A stretch of DNA of 64,000 bases, taken from positions 83,221 to 147,220 of the forward strand of contig CADAUA010000005.1 of assembly GCA_902791035.1 (NCBI GenBank), given 5' to 3'. The position numbers were made by a program, and so were the translations under genes. This DNA is from an uncultured Coriobacteriaceae bacterium. GTDB lineage: Bacteria > Actinomycetota > Coriobacteriia > Coriobacteriales > Atopobiaceae. This document shows positions 39,458 through 49,053 of this stretch, piece by piece. Position 1 is the stretch's first letter, and each line of letters starts with the position of its first letter. The notes under the pieces are model-generated. The model was given only the letters and a program-made list of their open reading frames with translations, did not search any database and was not told where the DNA came from.

Positions 39458-40924
39458 ATGCCTGACCTCTCCGACAAGCAAACCACGAAGGTTTCCCTTC
39501 CCCGTACCCTGGGTTCGCTGGACACCTCCGCCCTCGAGCGCGTGGTCGATGCCTACCCCATGCCCTCCGTGGCCCTGGGGCTCCCGCCTGTTTCGGATGA
39601 GCTCTACCATGGTTACGAGTCGGTGGACGCCGTGGACCCGGCCCTCTACGACAAGTACGACGTCAAGCGGGGCCTGCGCAACGCGGATGGGTCGGGCGTG
39701 CTGGTGGGCCTCACCACCATCTCGAGCGTGCATGGCTACAACAAGGTCGACGGCAAGGTGGTGCCCGACGAGGGCGACCTGATCTATCGCGGCTACCACA
39801 TCGCCGACCTTGTCCACGCGCCGCAGATGGAGGACCGCTTTGGCTACGAGGAGGTGGCCTACCTCCTCATGACGGGGCAGCTGCCCACCCGCGAGCAGCT
39901 CAACGACTTCCGCGCCCGCATCGACTCGCGCCGGCAGCTCCCCGAGGGCTACCTGCACATCTTCCCGCGCAGGACCTACTCGGCCTCCATCATGAACGTC
40001 CTGCAGCGCACGACCCTGCTGCTCTACGCCTTCGACCCCACGCCCGATGACACCTCGCCCGTGCACGAGATCGACGTGGCGCTCTCGCTCCTGGGCCGCT
40101 GGCCCCGCATCGCGGCGGTGGCCCAGGCGGCCAACACCGCCGTGGAAAACGAGACGCGCCTGCGCGTCCCGCCCGTGCGTGAGGGTTACTCGGTGGCCGA
40201 GACCGTGCTCGACGCCATCCGCGGCGACGAGGGCTTCTCGCACGACGAGGCCATGATGCTGGACCTCATGCTCATGCTCCACGCCGAGCATGGCGGCGGC
40301 AACAACTCGACCTTCTCGTGCCGCGTGCTCTCCTCGTCGGGTACCGACGCCTACTCGGCCTACGCCGCGGCCATCGGGTCGCTCAAGGGTCCCAAGCATG
40401 GCGGTGCCAACGCCAAGGTGGGCGCCATGATCGAGGACATCGCCACCCACGTGCAGGACTGGGACAACGACGACGAGCTCGCGGGCTACCTCACGCAGAT
40501 CGTGACGGGCCAAGCTTTCGACCACTCCGGCCTCATCTATGGCTTGGGCCATGCCGTGTACACCCTCTCTGACCCCCGCGCGCAGCTCGTGAAGAAGTAC
40601 GCGCGCAAGATCGCGGCCCAGAAGGGCGCCGAGGAGCGCATGAAGCTGATCGAGAGCATCGAGCGGCTGGGTCCCCAGGTCATGCGCGACGCCCGCGGCA
40701 TCACCAAGCCCATCTGCGCAAACATAGACCTCTACACCGGCTTCGTGTACTCCATGCTGGGGCTGCCGCAGACCCTCTACACGCCCATCTTTGCCATGGC
40801 GCGCCTGGCTGGCTGGACCGCCCACCGCATGGAGGAGCTCTATGGCGCCGGGCGCATCATCCGGCCGGCCTATAATCGCGTCATGGACATGCGGGACTAC
40901 GTACCCATATCGCAGAGGAGCTAG
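39458..40924 (+). CDS. gltA: Citrate synthase
   Basis: A 488-residue citrate synthase family protein. Active-site histidines are in GPKHGGAN and GLGHAVY, with the acetyl-CoA/oxaloacetate-binding region following. The N-terminal part is longer than in minimal 380-residue enzymes. It would condense acetyl-CoA with oxaloacetate; in fermentative Coriobacteriia it probably feeds glutamate synthesis rather than a full cycle. ATG 39458 is preceded by GAGAAGGGAGAAGG. 2-methylcitrate synthase is a possible alternative I cannot exclude. Confidence 0.88.
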   Translation: MPDLSDKQTTKVSLPRTLGSLDTSALERVVDAYPMPSVALGLPPVSDELYHGYESVDAVDPALYDKYDVKRGLRNADGSGVLVGLTTISSVHGYNKVDGKVVPDEGDLIYRGYHIADLVHAPQMEDRFGYEEVAYLLMTGQLPTREQLNDFRARIDSRRQLPEGYLHIFPRRTYSASIMNVLQRTTLLLYAFDPTPDDTSPVHEIDVALSLLGRWPRIAAVAQAANTAVENETRLRVPPVREGYSVAETVLDAIRGDEGFSHDEAMMLDLMLMLHAEHGGGNNSTFSCRVLSSSGTDAYSAYAAAIGSLKGPKHGGANAKVGAMIEDIATHVQDWDNDDELAGYLTQIVTGQAFDHSGLIYGLGHAVYTLSDPRAQLVKKYARKIAAQKGAEERMKLIESIERLGPQVMRDARGITKPICANIDLYTGFVYSMLGLPQTLYTPIFAMARLAGWTAHRMEELYGAGRIIRPAYNRVMDMRDYVPISQRS

Positions 40925-40927
40925 CTG

Positions 40928-41824
40928 GTGGGGAACGCGGAGGGGGACGCGGCTCAGGAGGTGCGCGGCAACGTGTGCGGTGGCGAGGTGCGCGGCGGCG
41001 ACGTGCGGGTCGTCCTTGCCGACATGGACGACACCTTCCTCGCGAGCGACAAGGGCATCCCGCCGGAGAACCTCCAGGCGCTCGACCTCTTGGCCGAGCG
41101 GGGGATTCCCTTCGTGCCCTGTACGGGTCGGCCCTTCCTGGCCCTGCCCCAGGAGGTGCTGGCACACCCAGCCACCCGCTATGCCGTGGCGATCAACGGC
41201 ACGAGCGTCTATGCCATGCCCTCGCGGCAACTGGTCCTGGACCGCAGCGTGGGGACGGCGCGGGCCCGTGCGATCTACGGGCGGGTGCGGGATCTGCCGG
41301 CCACCTACGACATCTATGCGGATGGCAGGATCTACTGCACCCGGCAGTCCTGGGAGCTCCTGGGCTCGCTGGACATAGATCCTGTGCAGCGTGACTTCAT
41401 GCAGGGCATCCGCACGCCCATGGACCTGCCGGTGGAGCAGATCCTGGACGCGGTGGGTCCCGTGGGCCGGGTGGGCATGTACTGGCACCCGGGCGACGAG
41501 GCCACGGCGGAGGCGGCGAGGGCGGCGGCCCTGGAGGACCCGACGCTCAGGGTCACGACCTCCCTGCCCTTTGGGATGGAGGTGCTCGATGTCCGCGTGT
41601 CCAAGGGAACGGCGCTGGTCTGGCTCTGCGAGCATCTGGGCATTCCGCAGGAGGCTTCCATGGCCTTTGGTGACTCCATGAACGACCTGGAGATGATCCA
41701 GGCGGCAGGCGTGGGCGTGGCCATGGCCAATGGCGAGCCCGCCGTGCGCCAGGCCGCCGACCTGGTGGCCCCCACGAACGACGAGGCGGGCTTCTTCGCC
41801 GTCGTCCGCCGGCTCCTGGCCTAG
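40928..41824 (+). CDS. Cof-type HAD-superfamily phosphatase
   Basis: A 298-residue HAD hydrolase of class IIB. The nucleophile motif is DMDDTFL, motif II is CTGRP, and motif IV is GDSMNDLEM near the C-terminus. A cap domain lies between residues 100 and 205. Such enzymes dephosphorylate sugar phosphates or nucleotides. GTG 40928 is three bases after the gltA stop, so it is probably co-transcribed; an extra 25-residue Gly/Val-rich N-terminus makes a later start possible. Confidence 0.88.
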   Translation: MGNAEGDAAQEVRGNVCGGEVRGGDVRVVLADMDDTFLASDKGIPPENLQALDLLAERGIPFVPCTGRPFLALPQEVLAHPATRYAVAINGTSVYAMPSRQLVLDRSVGTARARAIYGRVRDLPATYDIYADGRIYCTRQSWELLGSLDIDPVQRDFMQGIRTPMDLPVEQILDAVGPVGRVGMYWHPGDEATAEAARAAALEDPTLRVTTSLPFGMEVLDVRVSKGTALVWLCEHLGIPQEASMAFGDSMNDLEMIQAAGVGVAMANGEPAVRQAADLVAPTNDEAGFFAVVRRLLA

Positions 41825-41889
41825 CGGCACGCGTGACGGACGTGTAGGGGGTTGTTCCCCGCATGGCATGGGGCGTCGGCAGGGGTTCC

Positions 41890-41920
41890 GCGCCGTATGC
41901 ATCGTCCTGCTTGTGATTGC
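41890..41920. repeat. 31-bp repeat unit, locus 1
   Basis: A 31-nt unit beginning GCGCCGTATGCA and ending TGATTGC, followed directly by a second start GCGCCCGATGCACC. Same unit length and opening words as the tandem repeat at 59698-59778. Confidence 0.55.
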
Positions 41921-42044
41921 GCGCCCGATGCACCAGATATGCCGCCAATAAGGGCCCGTCTTGGTGCATCTGGCGCGACATTGCGGTGAGCCCGATGCAA
42001 CGAGCGCGGAATTGTCTGCTGGTGACTCGTGGGGCGTGTCACGG

Positions 42045-42096
42045 CCGAGGGGATGGCCCCTTGGCCCGGCAGTGAGCCAAGGGGCCATCCCCTCGG
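42045..42096. terminator. Long perfect hairpin between convergent genes
   Basis: A perfect 21-bp inverted repeat (42045-42065 with 42076-42096; arm starts CCGAGGGGATGG) with a 10-nt loop. It lies between the 3' ends of the HAD and kup genes and is a good candidate bidirectional terminator, though T-runs are short (ATTT on the plus side). Confidence 0.65.
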
Positions 42097-42133
42097 ATTT
42101 GGCACCATAGACGTTGTGGGGTGCGCTTCGGGC

Positions 42134-44398
42134 CTAGTCCTCGCTGTCCTCCGAGTCGTCCTCGTCATCCTCGGAGTCGATCACGAGCGGGCGGAAGCTC
42201 GCGGTGTCGCCGCCCACGACCTCGTGCTCGGTCTCCTCCACGACCTCGGCGTGCTCGTCGGTCATGCGCTCGGAGAAGATGTCGCCCTCGTCCTCCGTGC
42301 CGGCCTTCTGCGTAGCGTCCTCCGCGGGCTTCTGGGGCACGGGCAGGCTGCCGGTGCCGTTGGGACCCACGATGCGGGTGAGCTTGTGCTGGCGCTTGGT
42401 CTTGCCGAAGAGCGGCACGTACTCGAAGATCAGGTTGGAGTTCTCCAGGCCGTACCACCTGGCGGGCGAGCCGCACAGCTGGCGGATGGCGTACTTGGTG
42501 TTGATGATGCGGGCGTTGGCGCCGGAGATGTCGGACTCGGGCGAGAGCACCTTGCGGATCATGCAGAAGCGGAAGTCACCCACGGTGCCGTGGTCGCGGT
42601 AGATCGAGTACTTGTGGTCCTGGGGGGCCAGCTGGTTGTGCTGCACGAGGTCGGCCACGATCTGGTAGAGGTAGGTGTTTATCCGCTGGTTGACCTTGAA
42701 GCCCAGGCGCAGCTGGACCTTGAAGCAGAAGTCGGTGCCAAAGTCGTTGACGATGTACTCGTGGGTGTAGGGGTCGTTGGTCACCTGCACGTTGAGGAAG
42801 TAGTAGGCCTTGGCGCGCTTGGGGCGCTTGTCCAGGATCGAGTAGAGGATGTCGCGGTCCAGCTTGTCGGTGGAGCTGTCGTTGGTCAGGAAGACCAGGT
42901 TGTCGGCGATGTAGGGGTAGGAGTCGTCGTGAGACAGGTCGAAGAGCTGGTCCAGGTAGCTCTGGACGGGCAGGTAGACCGTCTGGGTGCGCTCTATGGC
43001 GGTGCCGCGGCGCCACACGTACATCACGAAGAAGATCGCAGCGGCCATGAGCACGGTGAAGTAGCCGCCGTGCATGAACTTGGTGAGGCTCGAGAAGAAG
43101 AACATGAACTCGATGGCACCAAAGAAGGCCGCGAAGACCACGGCAAGGCCCGTCTGGTAGCGCACCTTGGAGAGGTACATGAAGAGCAGGAGGGTGGTCA
43201 TGAGCATGGTCACCGTGATGGCCAGGCCGTAGGCCGCCTCCATGGCGGAGGAGCGCTTGAAGAAGAGGACCACGAAGATGCAGGCCACCCACATGATGTT
43301 GTTCACGAGCGGGATGTAGATCTGGCCCTTGGTCTCGGAGGGGTAGTTGATGCGCATGTGGGGCATGAGATCCAGGCGGATGGCCTCCGACACGATGGAG
43401 TAGGAGCCGGTGATGAGGGCCTGGGAGGCGATGATGGCCGCGAAGGTGCAGAGGATCACGGCGAACACGCGGATGTTCTCGGGGACCGTCTGGAAGAAGG
43501 GGTTGAGGTCCTCGGCGGCGTAGAGGGCGGTGTTGCCTTGGTTGGCCAGGATCCAGGCGCCCTGGCCCAGGTAGTTGAGGATCAGGCACGCCTTGACGAA
43601 GGGCCAGGTGGCATAGATGTTGGGCTTGCCCACATGGCCCATGTCGGAGTAGAGGGCCTCGGCGCCGGTGGTGCAGAGGAAGACGTTGCCCAGCACCATG
43701 AGGCCGGCGGCGTTGATGGAGCCGTCAAAGAGGAAGGCGATGCCGCGCACGGGGTTGAAGGCGCGCAGGACGTTGAGGTCCAGGCCCACGTTGGCGATGC
43801 CCACGATGCCCAGGAAGAGGAACCACACGAGCATGACGGGGCCAAAGAGCTTGCCGATGGTGGAGGTCCCGGCCTTCTGCATGGAGAAGAGGATGCAGAG
43901 GATGATGATGGTGATCACGATGACGATGTTCTGGTTCTCGCCGATGATGGCGTAGAAGAAGTCGATCGTGCGCAGGCCCTCGATGGCCGTAGTCACCGTG
44001 ACGGCCGGCGTGAGGATGCCGTCTGCCAGAAGGGCCGCGCCGCCTATCATGGCGGGGATGATCAGCCACTTGCCGCAGCGGCGCACGAGGGAGTAGAGCG
44101 CGAAGATGCCGCCCTCGTTGTGGTTGTCGGCCTTCATGGCCACGAGCACGTACTTGACGGTGGTTATCAGCGTGATCGTCCAGATGACGAGCGAGAGGGC
44201 GCCGAGGACCGTGTCCATGGTCATGGTCTGGATGCCGCCGTTGTCGGCCATGATGGCCTTGAGGGTGTACATGGGGCTGGTGCCGATGTCGCCGTACACG
44301 ACACCGAGCGCCACAAGGATCATTCCCGCAGAGAGGGGGATGCCGGCGCTCTTGGCGCGGCGCTTCTTCTCTCCCTCGACCGTAGTCTGGGTTGTCAT
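42134..44398 (-). CDS. kup: KUP-family potassium transporter
   Basis: A 754-residue K+ transporter. The N-terminus has the family signature VALGVVYGDIGTSPMYTL, followed by about 12 membrane helices to residue 460 and a long cytoplasmic C-terminal domain ending in an acidic tail (SEDDEDDSEDSED). It imports K+ probably with H+. The start is taken at the ATG at 44398 because AGGAG lies 6 nt upstream; an ATG nine codons earlier lacks a ribosome-binding site. It is monocistronic. Confidence 0.93.
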   Translation of the reverse strand: MTTQTTVEGEKKRRAKSAGIPLSAGMILVALGVVYGDIGTSPMYTLKAIMADNGGIQTMTMDTVLGALSLVIWTITLITTVKYVLVAMKADNHNEGGIFALYSLVRRCGKWLIIPAMIGGAALLADGILTPAVTVTTAIEGLRTIDFFYAIIGENQNIVIVITIIILCILFSMQKAGTSTIGKLFGPVMLVWFLFLGIVGIANVGLDLNVLRAFNPVRGIAFLFDGSINAAGLMVLGNVFLCTTGAEALYSDMGHVGKPNIYATWPFVKACLILNYLGQGAWILANQGNTALYAAEDLNPFFQTVPENIRVFAVILCTFAAIIASQALITGSYSIVSEAIRLDLMPHMRINYPSETKGQIYIPLVNNIMWVACIFVVLFFKRSSAMEAAYGLAITVTMLMTTLLLFMYLSKVRYQTGLAVVFAAFFGAIEFMFFFSSLTKFMHGGYFTVLMAAAIFFVMYVWRRGTAIERTQTVYLPVQSYLDQLFDLSHDDSYPYIADNLVFLTNDSSTDKLDRDILYSILDKRPKRAKAYYFLNVQVTNDPYTHEYIVNDFGTDFCFKVQLRLGFKVNQRINTYLYQIVADLVQHNQLAPQDHKYSIYRDHGTVGDFRFCMIRKVLSPESDISGANARIINTKYAIRQLCGSPARWYGLENSNLIFEYVPLFGKTKRQHKLTRIVGPNGTGSLPVPQKPAEDATQKAGTEDEGDIFSERMTDEHAEVVEETEHEVVGGDTASFRPLVIDSEDDEDDSEDSED

Positions 44399-44653
44399 GA
44401 TGCTCCTGACGTTATCCGTGCTCACCGCTCTGTCGAGCCCTACGAACTAATCAATGTAGCACTTGTGTAGGTGCCTTGTGTGGTGGGCCTGAAGGGTTCC
44501 TGTAAGCCTATGGGGGCTACGGGACATTAATTCCTGGGCATGTTGGGATGGGACCGAATCGGGGTGGGATGGGACCGAGGCGGGGAAGACGTCCTTCTTG
44601 CCCTCGGCGTAGAATGACACGCGGAACAGACACCCATCCGAAAGGAGCATCCC

Positions 44654-46192
44654 TTGGCAGACGAGAAGGACCAGGTGCAGCAGGCCTCCCAGCAGGCGAC
44701 CCCGCAGGGCGCCTCGGGCGTGAGCAAGAGCGCCTACGTTACGGTGGACGCGGGGCCGCGTGCCCAGGTGCCGCCGGCGGCCTCGGCGCGCCTCGTGTGG
44801 ACCGACGGCGAGCGCAGCCTGGACTACGTGGCCACGGCCGGCCACGTGGACGTGCGGGCAAACGACAACCGCCTCAAGTCCCAGATGTTCGCCCTCTCCT
44901 ACGTGGTGGTGGACAGCGAGGGCAAGGCGGACCGCACCCGTCCCGTGACCTTTGCCTACAACGGTGGCCCCGGCTCGGCCTCCGTGCCCATCAACTTTGG
45001 CGGCATCGGCCCCAAGCGCGTGGAGACGGACGGCATGAGCCACCTGGCGCCGGGCGCCGCCTGCGTGGACAACCCCTGCACCATCCTGCCCGACACGGAC
45101 CTCGTGTTCCTGGACGCGCCGGGCACGGGCTGGTCGGTCGTGGCCGACGGTACCGAGCCCTCCGAGCTCTTTGGCGTGGACGCCGACGCCGACGCCTTCG
45201 CGCGTGCGATCATCTGCTGGCTGGAGCAGAACCACCGATGGACCAGCCCCGTCTACATCTTCGGCGAGTCCTACGGCACCGTGCGCAACGCCGTGCTGGC
45301 GCGCGTCCTGGGCGAGAAGGGCGTCAAGGTCACGGGCATCGTCATGCTCTCCGCCATCTGGGACTGGGTGCAGACCCTGCCCGGCGAGGACCTCTACTAC
45401 CTGGGCATGATGCCCACCTACGCCGCGGCGGCCCAGTACTTCGGCAAGGCCGGCCAGGGCGTGGACGAGGACGAGTGGTTCGACCGCGCCATGGACTGGG
45501 CCGAGGACGTCTACGCGCCGGCGCTTCTGCGCGGCGACCGCCTGGGCGAGGAGCGGGAGCGCGAGGTGGCCGAGGAGCTGGCCGGCTTCGTCGGCCTGCC
45601 GGCGGACTACCTGGTGCTCAAGCACCTGCGCGTGGACCTGACCGAGTACCGCCTTAAGGTCCTGGAGGCCGAGCGCCAGGTGTGCGGCCGGCTGGACATG
45701 CGCTTCGTTAGCGACGCCCCCAGCCCCGCCCAGCTGGACATCAACTGGGTGGCCGCCGAGGACGCGGCCGACGACGCCGTGGACGCCGTGTGGGAGCACG
45801 CCTTCCGCGCCTTCGTGTCCGACGAGCTGGGCTACCAGGGCCTGCCCATCTACATGGGCCAGAACTACGAGGCCGTGGGCACCAAGTGGAGCTGGGACCA
45901 CGAGGAGCCCGGCACCGGCTACGGCAAGGTGGGCGCCCCCAACGTGACGGTGGACCTGGCGACGGCCCTGCGCCGCAACCCCACCTGCAAGCTCTGCGTG
46001 ATCGGCGGGCGCTATGACGCGGCCACGACCTTCTGGAACGTGCGCCACGACCTGGCCTGCCAGTTCCTCTCCGCCGGCCTCAAGGACCGCGTGACCTGGC
46101 TGCGCTACGGCTGCGGCCACATGGCCTACGTGGACGTGCCCACGCTGGAGGCCATGGCCCGCGACCTGCACGAGTTCTACGCCAAGCGATAA
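44654..46192 (+). CDS. S10-family serine carboxypeptidase
   Basis: A 512-residue alpha/beta-hydrolase peptidase. The family triad is visible: Ser206 in GESYGT, Asp455 in GRYDAAT and His489 in GCGHMAY, plus the early oxyanion segment NGGPGSAS. S10 enzymes remove C-terminal residues at acid pH. There is no signal peptide, so it seems cytoplasmic, which is unusual relative to eukaryotic members but common for bacterial ones. The start is TTG 44654, six bases after AAAGGAG. A 64-bp tandem repeat array begins 13 bp after its stop. Confidence 0.9.
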   Translation: MADEKDQVQQASQQATPQGASGVSKSAYVTVDAGPRAQVPPAASARLVWTDGERSLDYVATAGHVDVRANDNRLKSQMFALSYVVVDSEGKADRTRPVTFAYNGGPGSASVPINFGGIGPKRVETDGMSHLAPGAACVDNPCTILPDTDLVFLDAPGTGWSVVADGTEPSELFGVDADADAFARAIICWLEQNHRWTSPVYIFGESYGTVRNAVLARVLGEKGVKVTGIVMLSAIWDWVQTLPGEDLYYLGMMPTYAAAAQYFGKAGQGVDEDEWFDRAMDWAEDVYAPALLRGDRLGEEREREVAEELAGFVGLPADYLVLKHLRVDLTEYRLKVLEAERQVCGRLDMRFVSDAPSPAQLDINWVAAEDAADDAVDAVWEHAFRAFVSDELGYQGLPIYMGQNYEAVGTKWSWDHEEPGTGYGKVGAPNVTVDLATALRRNPTCKLCVIGGRYDAATTFWNVRHDLACQFLSAGLKDRVTWLRYGCGHMAYVDVPTLEAMARDLHEFYAKR

Positions 46193-46205
46193 GGTCGCCG
46201 GGCCC

Positions 46206-46560
46206 GTTGCCTACGGCTCCAGGCGTGGGCAACCCCCACAGTCGGTCCCAGAGGGGCCCCGAACCCACAGTTGCCCGCATCCCCGGATGTGGGCAACTCG
46301 CGTCTTGGGGGCGATAAGGGCCCCGGCGGGCTTGTTGCCCACGTCCGGGGATGTGGGCAACTCATGTCTCGCGGGCGATAAGGGCCTCGGCGGGCTTGTT
46401 GCCCCCGCCCCCGCATGTGGGCAACTCCCGCCACCGGGCCAAGAAGGGCCACGCCGGGCCTGTTGCCCCCGCCCCCGCATGTGGGGAACTCCCGCTGCCG
46501 GGCCAAGAAGGGCCTCGGCGGGCTTGTTGCCCCCGCCCCCGCATGTGGGGAACTCCCGCC
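46206..46560. repeat. Tandem array of a 64-bp unit (5.5 copies)
   Basis: Units start at 46206 (diverged), 46270, 46334, 46398, 46462 and 46526 (partial), each exactly 64 bp. Every unit begins GTTGCC and has a mirrored GTGGGCAAC about 20 bp later, so each can fold as a hairpin. The second half carries GATAAGGGC or AAGAAGGGC and a CGGCGGGCTT-type end. The array fills the whole gap between two convergent genes, ending at the stop codon of the methyltransferase gene. There are no T-runs and no open protein-like frame. Confidence 0.9.
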
Positions 46561-48836
46561 TACACCGCCACGTGGCGCACTAGGTAGCAGTGGTGGATCT
46601 TTGGGTTGCGGGCAAAGTCCTCGGGGATGGTCTGGGCCGTGATGTCCTCGAGCTCGACCCCGGCGCGGGCGAGCTTCTCCACGTCCGGCTTGAAGGTGCG
46701 CAGGTTGCACGAGAAGACCGCGATGCCGTTGCGCGTGAGCAGGCGGCTCACGTTGATGAGGAGCTCGGCGTGGTCGCGCTGGACGTCCCAGGACCGCTCG
46801 CCCATGGACTTGGAGTTGGAGAAGGTCGGCACGTCGCAGAATATGAGGTCCCAGCGGTTGGCCGAGTGGCGCTGCTCGCCCACCCAGGAGAGGACGTCGG
46901 CGCGCACGTACTCGTGGTTCTCGCCGGCGAAGCCGTTGCGCTCCATGTTGCGCCGGGCCCAGTCGAGGGAGGGCCGACTCATGTCCACGGTGGTCGTGAA
47001 CTTGGCGCCGCCGTCCGCGGCGTACACGGTGGCCGTGCCCGTGTAGGCAAAGAGGTTGAGGAAGCGCTTGGAGCCGCGGGTGTCCTTCATCATCTCGCGC
47101 AGCATGGCGCGGGTGTCGCGGTGGTCGAGGAAGATCCCGCAGTCCAGGCGGCTGGAGAAGTTGACCTCGAAGGTCAGGCCTCCCTCGTCCACCAGGTGGG
47201 CGCCTCGGGGCAGCTTGAGCGAGATGGCGCCCTTCTGCCGGTGCTCCCAGCGGCGCTGGTCCGAGAAGTGCGGGCCTGCCCCTCCCTCCGCCTCGGCGGC
47301 GTACTGCGAGCCGCCGCGGGACTTGGTGCGCACGCGCAGGCTCACGTTCGCGGGAGCCACGTCGAGCACGCGTGGCGTGATGGCCAGCACGTCGAGCAGG
47401 CGGCGGTGGGCGAGGTCCAGGTCCACGCCCTTGGGCGCGGCGTACTCGGAGATGGAGACCCAGCGGCCGGGCGTCTCGGGCGTGCCCTCGTAGAGCTCGA
47501 TGGACACGGCGTAGTCGGGCAGGTCGGCGTCGTACACGCGGTAGCAGGTCACGTCCTCGCGGCGGGCCCACTTGGCGCGGAGCTTGGCGGCCTTGGCCAG
47601 GCGCGCGGCAAACTGGTCGGAGGCGGGCACGAGCACGGGCAGGGCCTCGCCGCGCACGGTCACGGTGGGACGGGCCGCGGGGGCGGCGTCCATGCTCGCC
47701 TCGTCGTAGGCGCGCAGGGTGGCGGGGGAGTTGCCGTAGGCTATGGGGATGGCACCCGCGCTCTCCTGGCCCAGGGCTGCGTCCACGGCTGGATCGGGGG
47801 TGATGAGGGCGAGCCTGCGGCCGGCCGCCGTGGCGAGCACGGGCAGGGCCGCGGCCTCCTGGGCCAGGTCGTCGGCGGGAAGCCAGGTGAGGTCCGCGAC
47901 CACCGGAGCCTGGGGGCCGGCCAGCTCCACGGCCTGCGTGAGCGGCACGAAGCTCAGGCGGTCCGCCACCTGGGGCATGCCGGCGGCACGCAGCATCTGG
48001 CGGGCCGAGGCCTCGGCGCCACGGCGGTCGTCCGCCACCACGAGCGTCACGGGGTTCTGGGCGCCGGTGGCAGCACGCTCGTCCGCCTCGGAGAGGAGGG
48101 CCTGCCAGGTGGCGGCGTCGTGGCCGCCCCAGCCGGTCATGCCCCAGCGCGCGCGGGCGAGGCCGGGGGCGCGGTCGAGGGCCTGGCCGGCGGCCTCGCA
48201 CGCCAGGGTCCCGGCGCCCGACCACAGGACGGCCAGGGTGGGGTCGTCGTGGCGCAGGTCGCGGAACCAGTAGATCCCCTCCAGCAGGGCCGAGGCGTAG
48301 TCGGCACGCAGGGGGGCTATGGGGGAGCGGTCTGTGCGGGCGGCGTCGTAGCCGCGACGGAAGAGCGGCTCACCCGAGAGGTCGATGCCCACGGTCGCGC
48401 GGTCGCGGGCTATGTGGACGGTCACGCCCACGTCGGGCGAGGCCGGGTCGCTCACGGGCCGGGCGCCGCGGCGGGCCAGCAGGCGGTCGTTCAGGGCGTC
48501 GCGGGTGCGCAGGGTCGTGAACTGGGTGTTCTTGAGGGTGTCGCTCACGCCCGAGGCGTCGATGGCAAAAGTCGCGCCCATGGGGAGGTGGTCCTCCCAG
48601 GGGATGGCGGAGAGGCCCTGGTAGAGCTCGTCGGCGTCGCGGGCGCCCACGCGCGCGATGGTGCAGATCACGCGGGATGCCAGGCGCGACCACAGGCAGG
48701 CGCGGTAGGCGTCCGCCAGCGTGCCCTCGAAGGACACCTGGCCCCTGTTCTGGCGCAGGTGCCCGATGCCTAGCGAGCCGAGCTCGCCCACCAGCAGGCG
48801 CTCGAGACCCTTGGGGCAGGTGGCAAGAAACTCCAT
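46560..48836 (-). CDS. rlmL: RlmKL-like bifunctional 23S rRNA methyltransferase
   Basis: A 758-residue protein with the RlmKL layout: THUMP-like N-terminus (EFLATCPKGLERLL), first methyltransferase domain (about residues 150-400) and a C-terminal RlmK/RlmI-type domain. The C-terminal domain is intact, with SSRLDCGIFLDHRD, FLNLFAYTGTATVYAA (SAM-binding) and FCDVPTFSNSKSM. The first domain looks degraded: WSGAGTLACEAA stands where CGSGT is expected, and ADLTWLP stands where the NPPYG catalytic motif is expected. The start at 48836 gives the family N-terminus and has GAGGACG upstream. Confidence 0.85.
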   Translation of the reverse strand: MEFLATCPKGLERLLVGELGSLGIGHLRQNRGQVSFEGTLADAYRACLWSRLASRVICTIARVGARDADELYQGLSAIPWEDHLPMGATFAIDASGVSDTLKNTQFTTLRTRDALNDRLLARRGARPVSDPASPDVGVTVHIARDRATVGIDLSGEPLFRRGYDAARTDRSPIAPLRADYASALLEGIYWFRDLRHDDPTLAVLWSGAGTLACEAAGQALDRAPGLARARWGMTGWGGHDAATWQALLSEADERAATGAQNPVTLVVADDRRGAEASARQMLRAAGMPQVADRLSFVPLTQAVELAGPQAPVVADLTWLPADDLAQEAAALPVLATAAGRRLALITPDPAVDAALGQESAGAIPIAYGNSPATLRAYDEASMDAAPAARPTVTVRGEALPVLVPASDQFAARLAKAAKLRAKWARREDVTCYRVYDADLPDYAVSIELYEGTPETPGRWVSISEYAAPKGVDLDLAHRRLLDVLAITPRVLDVAPANVSLRVRTKSRGGSQYAAEAEGGAGPHFSDQRRWEHRQKGAISLKLPRGAHLVDEGGLTFEVNFSSRLDCGIFLDHRDTRAMLREMMKDTRGSKRFLNLFAYTGTATVYAADGGAKFTTTVDMSRPSLDWARRNMERNGFAGENHEYVRADVLSWVGEQRHSANRWDLIFCDVPTFSNSKSMGERSWDVQRDHAELLINVSRLLTRNGIAVFSCNLRTFKPDVEKLARAGVELEDITAQTIPEDFARNPKIHHCYLVRHVAV

Positions 48837-49053
48837 GGTGCGTCCTCTTCGATCGAAGCCGGCGCTCCCGCGCCCGTGCGCCCCCAATCATAGGGTGAGA
48901 AGCCCGCGACGTGGCAGCGCTTGTCCGTGCGCACGGGAAAACCGGACGGCCGGCGGAATTGACGTCTGCAGAGCTGGCCGCACGGATAGAATCATGCTAG
49001 GTGTGAAAGCTCGGCGCGCGCCCCGCGCGCCACGACGAACCAGGGGGTTACAC

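Larger units (their letters stand above)
41825..42133. other. Convergent intergenic region with repeat units and a long hairpin
   Basis: This 309-bp gap lies between the HAD gene (+) and kup (-). It holds one GCGCCGTATGC-type 31-bp unit (41890-41920), a related GCGCCCGATGCACC start right after it, the phrase AATAAGGGC (41946) also seen in other arrays, and the 21-bp-stem hairpin at 42045-42096. No gene is evident. Confidence 0.6.

Noticed and set aside
46206..46560. Possible CRISPR array
   Set aside because: The 64-bp units are contiguous near-copies with no unique spacers, and no cas genes are present. The same applies to the 21/38-bp arrays.
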